In this document: positions 8,483 through 16,864 of the stretch, in pieces
How positions within the stretch are numbered: position 1 is the stretch's first letter
Layout of the letters: each line of letters begins with the position of its first letter
Assembly (NCBI GenBank): GCA_002722055.1
Contig: PBKD01000007.1
Span: forward strand, 124,001-188,000
Source: Rhodospirillaceae bacterium
Lineage (GTDB): Bacteria > Pseudomonadota > Alphaproteobacteria > SHVP01
DNA: 64,000 nucleotides
Direction of reading: 5' to 3'
Position numbers and translations under genes: made by a program
Notes under the pieces: model-generated
The model's input: the letters and a program-made list of their open reading frames with translations, nothing else
The model's database searches: none
What the model was told of the DNA's origin: nothing

Positions 8483-9508
8483 ATGATGAAAAATAAAGAA
8501 TTCAAAATTTCAGATATAGATTTAAATGGTGCTTCAATACTTATAACAGGCGCAACAGGTTCTTTTGGACAACACTGTTTATACTATCTTAGTAAAAATT
8601 TCAAATTGGGAAGAATAGTGATTTTTTCAAGAGATGAGCTTAAACAATCCGAGATGCAATTAAATTTAGATAAAGAAACAAGTAATATTACTAGGTTTTT
8701 TATAGGTGATGTAAGAGATAGAAATAGACTTGAAATGGCAATGCAAGGGATAGATATAGTAATTCATGCCGCCGCATTAAAACAAGTAATTACAGCAGAA
8801 TACAATCCTATTGAGTGCATTCATACAAACATATTAGGAGCTGAGAATATTGTTCATGCCGCGTTTGCTAATAAAGTTTCTAAAGTAATAGCGCTCTCAA
8901 CAGATAAAGCGGCTAGTCCTGTAAACTTATACGGGGCAAGTAAGTTAGCTGCTGATAAGGTTTTTGTTGCGGCAAATCATTTGGGTGGAGAGGGTGGTAC
9001 AAAATTTTCGGTTGTTAGATATGGAAATGTGATTGGTTCAAGAGGAAGCGTTATCCCACTTTTTAAAAAAATGATTAACGAAGGTTCTGAATATCTTCCA
9101 ATTACTGATAATAGAATGACTCGTTTTTGGATAACTTTAAATCAAGGTGTTAAGTTTGTCTTATCTTGTTTAGCTATAATGAGAGGTGGTGAGATATTTA
9201 TTCCTAAAATACCTAGTATGCATGTAGCAGAAATTGCTAAAATCCTAGCCCCAGATTTGAAGCATAAAATTACAGGTATAAGGCCTGGCGAAAAGTTGCA
9301 CGAAATGATGATTACCTCAGAGGACTCAAGGACAACCTTAGATTTGGGTGATAGATTTGTTATTGAACCATCAGTTTCTTTATGGGGCAGGAAGAGTTTT
9401 ATTGATGATGGTGCGGTTCCAGTAGAAGAGGGTTTTTCTTATTCTAGTGATACAAATGAATCATGGTTAGATAAAGATATGTTTTTATCTATGTTAGATG
9501 ATATGTAG
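8483..9508 (+). CDS. pseB: UDP-N-acetylglucosamine 4,6-dehydratase (inverting), PseB
   Basis: About 341 residues, an extended SDR. The first enzyme of pseudaminate-type pathways, it dehydrates UDP-GlcNAc and inverts C5 to give the 4-keto-6-deoxy-L-arabino sugar. The NAD loop is TGATGSFG. The catalytic region has STDKA followed by YGASK with the active-site Lys, and RYGNVIGSRGSV is typical of PseB/FlaA1-type dehydratases. The frame is open from a TTG at 8471, but two ATGs at 8483 and 8486 are better starts. First gene of a plus-strand run with an RmlD-like reductase, a PIG-L deacetylase and pseG. No pseC aminotransferase follows. Confidence 0.9.
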   Translation: MMKNKEFKISDIDLNGASILITGATGSFGQHCLYYLSKNFKLGRIVIFSRDELKQSEMQLNLDKETSNITRFFIGDVRDRNRLEMAMQGIDIVIHAAALKQVITAEYNPIECIHTNILGAENIVHAAFANKVSKVIALSTDKAASPVNLYGASKLAADKVFVAANHLGGEGGTKFSVVRYGNVIGSRGSVIPLFKKMINEGSEYLPITDNRMTRFWITLNQGVKFVLSCLAIMRGGEIFIPKIPSMHVAEIAKILAPDLKHKITGIRPGEKLHEMMITSEDSRTTLDLGDRFVIEPSVSLWGRKSFIDDGAVPVEEGFSYSSDTNESWLDKDMFLSMLDDM

Positions 9509-9517
9509 GAGAAAAAG

Positions 9518-10393
9518 TTGACTTTAAGCACTCTGCTTACGGGTTCTTCAGGCTTGTTAGGTTATTATATATCCAAAGAGCTATATAATATGAACTATTC
9601 AGTATCAAATTTATGTTTTTTAAATAAAAAAAGTCCAGACTTTATTTCAATTGATCTAAGAGATAAAACAAAAACATTTGAATTGTTAAATAGTCTTAAC
9701 CCATCTTTAATAATTCATACTGCTGCATTAGTAAATGTAGATGTTTGTCAAAATGACATGCAATCTGCATATTTATCAAATGTAAAGGTAACTAGAAATT
9801 TAGTTGATTGGGTTAATCAAAAAGAAAAAAAAGTAAAATTGATATATTTCTCATCTGATCAAGTTTATAGTGGAGACGGGCCGCATAATGAAATTCAAGT
9901 GAACCCTCTAAATTTTTATGGAATGACAAAATTATGGAGTGAGGATATTGTCAGCACATGCCGTGAATCCCTAATATTAAGGATTAACTTTGTTGGTCTA
10001 GGTAACAGTTATCATAAGGGGTTTGCAAGATGGATATTAAAATCTTTAAATGAAGAGAAAGAGTTTTATGGGTTTGAAGATATAAAATTTAACCCATTGC
10101 ATGGATCTGTTTTAGCAAAAGTTTTAATTGATTCTCTGAAAGAAAATCTATCAGGGGTATTTAATATTGGTTCTGTGGGAGGGATATCTAAGGCTGATTT
10201 TATAATTGAGCTTGCAAAAGAACTTAATTTAAGCTCTGCTTTCATAAGAAAGATCAGTTATAAATCAATCAATAGTCTAACGCCACGTCCTTATGATATG
10301 AGGATGAATATAGATAATATAACTAATATGCTTAATTTCAAATTTCCAAATGTTGAGCAATCAATTAATTTGATAGCTAAAGAAATCGAGTAA
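9518..10393 (+). CDS. RmlD-like NAD(P)-dependent sugar nucleotide reductase (SDR)
   Basis: 291 residues. An N-terminal Rossmann loop (LTGSSGLLG) is followed by HTAALVNVDVC, FSSDQVYSG and YGMTK, which together match the RmlD (dTDP-4-dehydrorhamnose reductase) family. It starts at a TTG preceded at good spacing by AGGAG in the gap after pseB. It would reduce a 4-keto nucleotide sugar to the alcohol. In this position the natural substrate is the 4-keto product of PseB, which in standard pseudaminate synthesis is transaminated instead. The family call is firm; the substrate is inference. Confidence 0.82.
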   Translation: MTLSTLLTGSSGLLGYYISKELYNMNYSVSNLCFLNKKSPDFISIDLRDKTKTFELLNSLNPSLIIHTAALVNVDVCQNDMQSAYLSNVKVTRNLVDWVNQKEKKVKLIYFSSDQVYSGDGPHNEIQVNPLNFYGMTKLWSEDIVSTCRESLILRINFVGLGNSYHKGFARWILKSLNEEKEFYGFEDIKFNPLHGSVLAKVLIDSLKENLSGVFNIGSVGGISKADFIIELAKELNLSSAFIRKISYKSINSLTPRPYDMRMNIDNITNMLNFKFPNVEQSINLIAKEIE

Positions 10394-10426
10394 ATATAAT
10401 TTTTTATTTTAATAAGAAAGAAAGAA

Positions 10427-11125
10427 ATGAAAAGAATTTTAATTATAGCCTCCCATCCTGATGATGAAGTACTTGGTTGTGGAGGTGTAATAGCTCTGGC
10501 TTCACAAAAGGGCTACTCTGTTCGTGTGATTTTCTTAGCAGAAGGTGTGAGTGCAAGGTATAATGAAGAAGATTTTAAAGATAATAAGATCATTAAAGAG
10601 ATAGAGAATCGAAATAAAAATGCATATAAGGCTTTAGGTTATCTTGGGGTTTCTGAAAAAGAAATTTTTACCAGCAATAGATATTGTTGTCGTTTAGACA
10701 CATTGCCTCAAATTGAATTAATAAAGGATATAGAAAGTCATCTTGAAGATTTTAGGCCAAGTATGGTTTTCACTCATTCTGGTGATGATGTTAACATTGA
10801 TCATAGAGTAGCTTTTATGTCAAGTTTAGCAGCTCTCCGACCTATCAAAAAATCAAATGTTTCTGACTTTTTAACGTTTGAGGTTTTATCAAGTTCAGAG
10901 TGGAATACATTAAGACCTTTTAAGCCAAACTATTTTGTTGATATAACAAAAGTACTTGAATTAAAAATAGAGGCCCTTAAACTTTATGATAAAGAAGTCA
11001 AAGATTACCCTCATTCCAGATCTACTGAGATGTTAACTGCATTGGCAAGGTATAGAGGATCTCAGTCTTATTTTAAAGCTGCAGAGGCATTTTGTATTGT
11101 TCGTAAAATAGAGAATTCATTATAA
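10427..11125 (+). CDS. PIG-L/LmbE family N-acetyl-sugar deacetylase
   Basis: 232 residues. The zinc motif SHPDDE near the N-terminus and HSGDDVNIDHR at about residue 120 are the hallmark of the PIG-L (GlcNAc-PI de-N-acetylase) fold. Members remove acetyl groups from N-acetylated sugars or related amides. Its position between an RmlD-like reductase and pseG, with pseG starting one base after its stop (TAAAATG), suggests that it acts on the same nucleotide-sugar or nonulosonate intermediate. That would allow replacement of an acetyl by another N-substituent. The substrate is not visible in the sequence. Confidence 0.85.
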   Translation: MKRILIIASHPDDEVLGCGGVIALASQKGYSVRVIFLAEGVSARYNEEDFKDNKIIKEIENRNKNAYKALGYLGVSEKEIFTSNRYCCRLDTLPQIELIKDIESHLEDFRPSMVFTHSGDDVNIDHRVAFMSSLAALRPIKKSNVSDFLTFEVLSSSEWNTLRPFKPNYFVDITKVLELKIEALKLYDKEVKDYPHSRSTEMLTALARYRGSQSYFKAAEAFCIVRKIENSL

Positions 11126-11126
11126 A

Positions 11127-12125
11127 ATGATTTTATTTAGGTGTGATGCAGGTCCAGAAGTAGGTCTTGGCCATTTAATCAGATCCAGTGTATTGGGGGT
11201 TGAACTCTCTAAAATTACTAATAAAAAAATAACATTTGTAATTAATTCGTCTGAAAAAATAATCTCAAAGTATTTAGATAGAAATTATTTCAATATTATT
11301 CAATCTTATACCAAAATTGGAACAGATGATGATTTTAAATTTTTTAAAAACTATATGCAAGATGACTGCTTATTAATTGTAGATAGCAGATTTGTAAGGC
11401 AAAAAGATATTAATTATTGGTCTAGCTATTCTTATCTAATTGGAATAAATGATGGTATTAATAAATTAAGTTGGCCAATTATCCTAGACTATAACTTAGA
11501 TGCTAAGAAAAGAAACTCTTATGATTTAATAGGACCAAAATATAATCTAATTAATTCTAATTTTTTTTATGAGATAGAAAAAAATCAAGGCCTTCCTAGG
11601 GTATTGATAACTATGGGAGGAGAAGATCCAGAAAACTTAACTAGCTGGATTATAAAAAATGGTGCAAAAGCATTAGAGAAGTTTGATGTAAGGGTGATAA
11701 TAGGTGCGGCGCATCCTGATAGTCAAACGGTAAAATCAGATATATCAAAATATCTACCAAAAGCAGATATTATTGATAGCCCTCCCAATTTAGTTGATCA
11801 TGCAATTTGGTCTAATTTTGCAATTACAGCAGGAGGTATGTCAGCTTATGAGTTGGCTGCATCAGGAAATACTCTTATAGGAATAGCTTTAGAAAAACAT
11901 CAGGTTCCTCTTCTTAAAAGTATGGATGAGATAGGTGCTTTGGACTATTTAGGCGAATACAGGGATATTACTGAAGCAAAATTAATAACTTGCTTGGGAA
12001 AATTATTTGATGATTCTGTAAAAGCTGATAAATTGAGGAATTCAGCAAAAAAAATTTTTCCTAGCTCAGGTTCTCACTTGGCAGCAGCTAGAATTCTTGA
12101 TCTTTGGAGGCATAAATTAGTATAG
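11127..12125 (+). CDS. pseG: UDP-2,4-diacetamido-2,4,6-trideoxy-altropyranose hydrolase-like, PseG
   Basis: 332 residues, GT-B-like hydrolase fold. The N-terminal RCDAGPEVGLGHLIR holds the G-x-G-H-x-x-R signature of PseG with its catalytic His. AITAGGMSAYELAASG near residue 240 matches the C-terminal UDP-binding segment. In known pathways it removes UDP from the diacetamido-trideoxy sugar before the synthase step. Here the genes normally supplying that sugar (pseC, pseH) are absent from the window, so its true substrate may differ. Coupled to the preceding deacetylase. Confidence 0.85.
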   Translation: MILFRCDAGPEVGLGHLIRSSVLGVELSKITNKKITFVINSSEKIISKYLDRNYFNIIQSYTKIGTDDDFKFFKNYMQDDCLLIVDSRFVRQKDINYWSSYSYLIGINDGINKLSWPIILDYNLDAKKRNSYDLIGPKYNLINSNFFYEIEKNQGLPRVLITMGGEDPENLTSWIIKNGAKALEKFDVRVIIGAAHPDSQTVKSDISKYLPKADIIDSPPNLVDHAIWSNFAITAGGMSAYELAASGNTLIGIALEKHQVPLLKSMDEIGALDYLGEYRDITEAKLITCLGKLFDDSVKADKLRNSAKKIFPSSGSHLAAARILDLWRHKLV

Positions 12126-12157
12126 TGAGACAAATAAATAATTTTTAAACCGATAAA

Positions 12158-12994
12158 GTGATGTTACTCCCAAATTTTATAGTAGTTGGTGCAGCAAAAT
12201 CAGGAACCACTTCGTTGTGGCATTATTTAATGTCGCACCCTGAAATTTTTATGTCATCTATAAAAGAAACAAATTTTTTTTCTAATGACTTAATGACAAG
12301 AAATAACCCTATTAAAAATTTAGAACAGTATAAATTATTATTTAATGACAAAGGGGGTTACAAGTTAAGAGGTGAGGTTTCTAATTCATATTTAACTTTC
12401 GCAAAAGTTGTTGCTCCAAGAATAAAAGAAAAAATTCCTGAGTGTCTTATCCTTATTATTTTAAGGCATCCAGTTGATAGGCTATATTCAAGATACTGGC
12501 ATGCAGTGAGAGACCAATACATTAAAGAAACGTTTTCTGAATTTTCTAAATCTTTTAAGGAAACTGAATTGATTAGTGATAAAATACAAATTTATATTGA
12601 TACTTTTGGTAAAAGCAAAGTTAGAGTAGTGTTCCTGGAAGATTTTGAAAAAAAATCAGATATATTTTTTCAATCACTGTTTTCTTTTTTAGATGTAGAA
12701 AAAATTTCTATTTCTAGTTCGCGTTTAAATAAAAGCGGATCTACTAAATGGAAATTTTTTAATGATTATATTTTAAATGGTCCGGCGATAGTAAGATTAC
12801 CGGCAAAAATTTTACCTACGAAGTATCGGGCTAATTTCAGAGAATATATAAAAATGTTAAATACAGTTAGTAAGCCTAAAATTGACAAGAATATTGAAGA
12901 GGATTTATCAATTTTTTATAAAAATGATATAAATAAAATTAAAGATATTACTGGAAGGCTCCCCTCTTCATGGATTGACAGAAATCTTAAGTAA
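12158..12994 (+). CDS. Sulfotransferase domain protein
   Basis: 278 residues. The 5'-phosphosulfate loop is clear near the N-terminus (VGAAKSGTTSLWHYL, followed by HPEIF and KETNFF), and the 3'-phosphate-binding segment is ILRHPVDRLYSRYWH at about residue 105. It would transfer sulfate from PAPS to a carbohydrate, probably part of the surface glycan made by this island. GTG at 12158 and ATG at 12161 are adjacent starts; the ATG is more likely. It ends 2 bases before the converging methyltransferase gene. No sulfate activation genes are in the window. Confidence 0.87.
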   Translation: MMLLPNFIVVGAAKSGTTSLWHYLMSHPEIFMSSIKETNFFSNDLMTRNNPIKNLEQYKLLFNDKGGYKLRGEVSNSYLTFAKVVAPRIKEKIPECLILIILRHPVDRLYSRYWHAVRDQYIKETFSEFSKSFKETELISDKIQIYIDTFGKSKVRVVFLEDFEKKSDIFFQSLFSFLDVEKISISSSRLNKSGSTKWKFFNDYILNGPAIVRLPAKILPTKYRANFREYIKMLNTVSKPKIDKNIEEDLSIFYKNDINKIKDITGRLPSSWIDRNLK

Positions 12995-12996
12995 TC

Positions 12997-13824
12997 TTAT
13001 TCTGCAATTATTCCAACTTTAAGAAAATAGTCTGATTCTTCTAAGTAATTACTCCAATACTTATCAATATTTAACTCAAAATTTTCTTCAAAATAGTAAT
13101 ATGGAACTAGACTAGGACTATTAAAACCTGTTTTAGTGAACAAATTCAACATCTTCGATGGAGGTATCAGATTAATTTTACTTCCATGCTTAATTTTAAA
13201 CTTTGAGGGCGTAGAGTTATAAATTTCTATGAAAGGGTTATTGGTTTGCATGTGGTTGCCGAAATCAATGGCATGTATATACCTTCCATTAGGAGCCATT
13301 AACTTTTTTAAATCAATAAGGACGTTTTCCAAGTCTTGAATATGTTCTAGGCATGAATTGCTAAGTTGAATATCAATACTAGAATATAAATCCTTTGGAA
13401 TAGATTTTGTATCATTATAAAAGATTGTTTTATTTTTTAGTTCTTGGAAAAAAACACCAAAGGAAATTTGTTTTCTAAATATCCCCTTATAATCCTTAAA
13501 TGCAAGTCTGAAATATTTATCAAGTAATATTTTGGAATCATATATCTTTCTATTTGCTGTTGGATCTACAGCTATAAATTTTTTTGCTCCAAGGTATATT
13601 GCCAATGGGCCGAAACCAAGGTGTGGCCCGCAACCTAATTCCATAACAGTTTTATTATTAAAATCTAAGTCATCCCATTTAATTGCATTCTTTAGAATAT
13701 TTTCATATCTCGTCAGGAAGTCATATGGCGCTTGCGGTCTTTTTTTAAGAGCCTGGAGTATACTTTTTTCTTCTTTACTTAAGTTATTAAATAACCTATT
13801 CAATATTTTTTTTACAGTTTTCAT
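12997..13824 (-). CDS. Class I SAM-dependent methyltransferase
   Basis: 275 residues, no membrane segment. SAM-binding motif I reads VMELGCGPHLG at about residue 62, followed by an acidic strand end in IAVDP. QLSNSCLEHIQD resembles motif II/post-I of methyltransferase 11/23 types. It points against its neighbours and has its own upstream region, so it is expressed separately from the pse genes. The target could be a sugar hydroxyl or a lipid carrier; nothing in the sequence decides this. Confidence 0.75.
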   Translation of the reverse strand: MKTVKKILNRLFNNLSKEEKSILQALKKRPQAPYDFLTRYENILKNAIKWDDLDFNNKTVMELGCGPHLGFGPLAIYLGAKKFIAVDPTANRKIYDSKILLDKYFRLAFKDYKGIFRKQISFGVFFQELKNKTIFYNDTKSIPKDLYSSIDIQLSNSCLEHIQDLENVLIDLKKLMAPNGRYIHAIDFGNHMQTNNPFIEIYNSTPSKFKIKHGSKINLIPPSKMLNLFTKTGFNSPSLVPYYYFEENFELNIDKYWSNYLEESDYFLKVGIIAE

Positions 13825-13972
13825 TGCTTGCTATTTACAAGTTTATATTAATTAATATTTATAAAATAAAATAATGTAATATAATAAAACATTTAAACTT
13901 ATAGTTTGCAAGAAAGTAATTTTTAAGGTTATATTTATAAAACTTTCTAATATTACATTTTATGGATTAAAT

Positions 13973-14962
13973 ATGAAAGCAGTTGTAACCGGAGGGGCCG
14001 GTTTTATTGGAAGTCACTTAGTAGAAAGATTAATTTCTGATGGTTTTGACGTCGTTGTCATAGATAACCTTTCAACAGGTCACGCGGAAAACATAGAAAC
14101 ATTTAAGTCTAGAATAACTTTTGAGAATGCGGATATTTCTGAAGGAGGTTCTTGGATTGATCATTTTAAGGGTGCAAATTATGTCTTTCATTTAGCTGCT
14201 TTGGCAGATATTGTGCCTTCAATTCAGAATCCAAGAAAATATTTCAAGTCTAATGTGAATGGTACATTCAATGTGCTAGAAGCTATTAGGGGTGTTAATG
14301 TAAATAAATTTGTGTATTCAGCATCATCATCTTGTTATGGTATTCCTTCAATCTATCCGACTCCAGAGAGTGAAGCAATTAACCCTATGTTTCCGTATGC
14401 ATTAACAAAGTATATTGGTGAAAATCTTGTCATGCATTGGTCAAAGGTATATGGCATTCCTTCCATTTCTCTCCGCTTCTTTAATGTTTATGGTCCAAGA
14501 TCAAGAACTTCAGGAACCTATGGTGCGATGTTTGGAGTTTTTCTTGCACAAAAATTAGCAAATAAACCATACACCATTGTAGGTGATGGTAGCCAAAAAA
14601 GAGATTTTACTTTTGTAACAGATGTAGTTGAAGCAATAGTATGCGCAGCAGGATCTAATATCGAATCCAAAATCTATAATGTTGGATCAGGATCAGCTGT
14701 TTCAGTAAATAGAGTAGTAGAATTACTTGAAGGTAATAAAGTATATATACCAAAGAGGCCTGGTGAGCCCGATACCACCTTCGCAGATATTGCTAGAATA
14801 AGTAATGATTTAGGTTGGAGGCCTAAAATACGTATAGAACTTGGTATTGATACTCTATTAAAGAATATAAACTATTGGAAAAAAGCTCCAGTTTGGGAGC
14901 CTGAATCTATAAAAGAAGCAACTAAAGACTGGTTTTTATACCTAGGTAAAAATAAAAAATGA
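13973..14962 (+). CDS. NAD-dependent nucleotide-sugar epimerase/dehydratase (extended SDR)
   Basis: 329 residues. The NAD loop TGGAGFIGSH is at the N-terminus, SASSSCYG holds the catalytic Ser, YALTK the Tyr/Lys pair, and RFFNVYGPRS the substrate-side motif. This is the GalE/WbpP-type epimerase pattern (UDP-Glc/GlcNAc 4-epimerase or a related 4,6-dehydratase). Its end overlaps the gmhA start by four bases, so it belongs to the LPS/heptose side rather than the pse operon. A GDP- or ADP-heptose substrate cannot be excluded. Confidence 0.8.
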   Translation: MKAVVTGGAGFIGSHLVERLISDGFDVVVIDNLSTGHAENIETFKSRITFENADISEGGSWIDHFKGANYVFHLAALADIVPSIQNPRKYFKSNVNGTFNVLEAIRGVNVNKFVYSASSSCYGIPSIYPTPESEAINPMFPYALTKYIGENLVMHWSKVYGIPSISLRFFNVYGPRSRTSGTYGAMFGVFLAQKLANKPYTIVGDGSQKRDFTFVTDVVEAIVCAAGSNIESKIYNVGSGSAVSVNRVVELLEGNKVYIPKRPGEPDTTFADIARISNDLGWRPKIRIELGIDTLLKNINYWKKAPVWEPESIKEATKDWFLYLGKNKK

Positions 14963-15540
14963 TTAACTTATCTGAATTTTTTTTTAGTGAACTTGATGAA
15001 CACCAAAAAATATTAAATTTAACTAGAGAAAAACTGGAAACAGAATTTATAAATTTAGTTAAATGTTGTAAATTGAGTATTGAAAATGGCGGTAAAATAA
15101 TTTTTTTTGGTAATGGTGGTAGTGCTGCTGACTCTCAGCACTTATCAACAGAATTAACAGTAAAATTCTCTAAAGTGAGAGATCCTATAGCGGCCATTGC
15201 TCTAACAACAGATACTTCAACCTTAACGGCTATTGGTAATGATTTTGGCTTTGAAAAAATTTTTTCTCGTCAAATAGAAGCAATAGGAAACCAAAATGAT
15301 ACTGCTATAGCTATTTCAACTTCTGGAAATAGTAATAATGTAATAGAAGGCGCCAAGTCAGCTAAATCAATTGGTATGACTGTTGTTGGTTTTACTGGAA
15401 TGTCTGGTGGTGATCTCTCAAAATTTTCTGATATAAATATTATGATTCCTTCAAATACCGTTTCTAGAATTCAAGAAATGCATATAACCATAGGACAAAT
15501 GTTATGTAATGCTTTAGAAATTAATTTAGGTTTAGTATGA
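14959..15540 (+). CDS. gmhA: Phosphoheptose isomerase, SIS domain
   Basis: 193 residues, the full length of GmhA. It isomerises sedoheptulose 7-phosphate to D-glycero-D-manno-heptose 7-phosphate, the first step to LPS-core or S-layer heptose. Visible are FFGNGGSAADSQHLS (phosphate loop and active site), AISTSGNSNNV (second phosphate loop) and the C-terminal QEMHITIGQMLCN helix with the catalytic His. The ATGA overlap at both ends couples it to the epimerase before it and waaA after it. The next phosphatase, gmhB, is 4.4 kb downstream; no hldE/hddA kinase is in the window. Confidence 0.92.
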   Translation: MINLSEFFFSELDEHQKILNLTREKLETEFINLVKCCKLSIENGGKIIFFGNGGSAADSQHLSTELTVKFSKVRDPIAAIALTTDTSTLTAIGNDFGFEKIFSRQIEAIGNQNDTAIAISTSGNSNNVIEGAKSAKSIGMTVVGFTGMSGGDLSKFSDINIMIPSNTVSRIQEMHITIGQMLCNALEINLGLV

Positions 15541-16829
15541 CCAATTACCCAATTGGAATTTTAATTTATAAATTTTTCTGCTTTTCATTTTTTCCTTTAA
15601 TTTCAAATTTTTATGTAATCAGAAAGTTTAAAGGAAAAGAAGATGCTAATCGTTTTATTGAAAGAAAAGGTATAGCTTCAATTGAAAGGCCTTCTGGCAA
15701 ATTAGTTTGGGCTCATTGCGCCAGTGTTGGAGAAATTCAATCTGCTTTACCTCTGATAAATAAATTAAATAAGAAAATTGATGCTAATTTTCTTATTACT
15801 ACCGGAACTATTTCTTCATATCAAGCAATCAAAAACAAAATTCCCAAGGGGGTTTATCATCAATATATTCCTATTGATTTAAATAAATATAATAAAAAAT
15901 TCTTAAACTATTGGGAGCCAGATTTAGTTTTGTGGTTTGAATCAGAATTATGGCCTAATATTTTATTACTTTTACAAAAAAGAAATATAAAACATCTGAT
16001 TATTAATGCCAGAATGTCAGAAAAGTCCTTTCAAAAGTGGAAATACTTTCCTCGTACACTTAACAAAATACTAAGTGGGTTTGATTTGTGTATAGCTCAG
16101 TCAAGGGAAGATTCACTCAAATTTAAATTCTTTGGTACTGAAAACGTCATTGACCTGGTTAATATTAAATATTTTTCACCAAAGTTAAATGTTGACCTAG
16201 ATCAATTAAACTTGCTAACAAATTTATTTAAAGGTAGGAATGTTTGGTTAGCGGCAAGCACTCACGAAGGTGAAGAGTCTGTAGTAGCTGAAATTCATGT
16301 CAACTTATCAAAAAAAATACCGAATTTATTAACAATTATTGCTCCAAGACACCCAAATAGAAAAAAGTCAATAGAAAGAATGCTTAAAAGTAAAAAAGTT
16401 GAATTTACAACTAGAAGTGAAGGTAATGTTCCAAATACTAATACTGATATCTATTTAGCTGATAGTATCGGTGAGATGGGATTGTGGTATAGTATTTGTA
16501 AGATAGTGTTTCTAGGTAAATCAATAATTGGAAAAGGTGGTCAAAACCCTATAGAACCATCTTTATTTGGTTGCGCAGTGATTTGTGGAAACAATGTAGA
16601 AAATTTTTCGGAAGTAGTTAATGATCTCTTAGATGTTGAGGGAATTATTAAAGTAAACAGCATAGAAGATATACAGAATGAGGTTTTTATGTTATTAAGT
16701 AATTTAAGTTATGCTGATGAGATTGGTATTAGAGCCAAGAATTTTGTAATTAATCAATCCCGATTAATAGATAAATTTTTTAATACAATAATGCCAGAGA
16801 TTGCAAAATGTCAAATAAAGTTAAAATAA
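15537..16829 (+). CDS. waaA: 3-deoxy-D-manno-octulosonate (Kdo) transferase
   Basis: 430 residues. It transfers Kdo from CMP-Kdo to lipid A at the inner membrane. An N-terminal hydrophobic anchor (residues about 5-22) precedes the glycosyltransferase-N domain with WAHCASVGEIQSA, which carries the conserved catalytic Glu. The second half has APRHPNR and KSIIGKGGQNPIEPS, both typical of KdtA/WaaA. Overlaps gmhA by four bases. Its presence shows the organism makes a Kdo-bearing LPS. Confidence 0.92.
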   Translation: MTNYPIGILIYKFFCFSFFPLISNFYVIRKFKGKEDANRFIERKGIASIERPSGKLVWAHCASVGEIQSALPLINKLNKKIDANFLITTGTISSYQAIKNKIPKGVYHQYIPIDLNKYNKKFLNYWEPDLVLWFESELWPNILLLLQKRNIKHLIINARMSEKSFQKWKYFPRTLNKILSGFDLCIAQSREDSLKFKFFGTENVIDLVNIKYFSPKLNVDLDQLNLLTNLFKGRNVWLAASTHEGEESVVAEIHVNLSKKIPNLLTIIAPRHPNRKKSIERMLKSKKVEFTTRSEGNVPNTNTDIYLADSIGEMGLWYSICKIVFLGKSIIGKGGQNPIEPSLFGCAVICGNNVENFSEVVNDLLDVEGIIKVNSIEDIQNEVFMLLSNLSYADEIGIRAKNFVINQSRLIDKFFNTIMPEIAKCQIKLK

Positions 16830-16864
16830 TATTCAAATAAACTTTTAATTAAAGGCTACGTATT

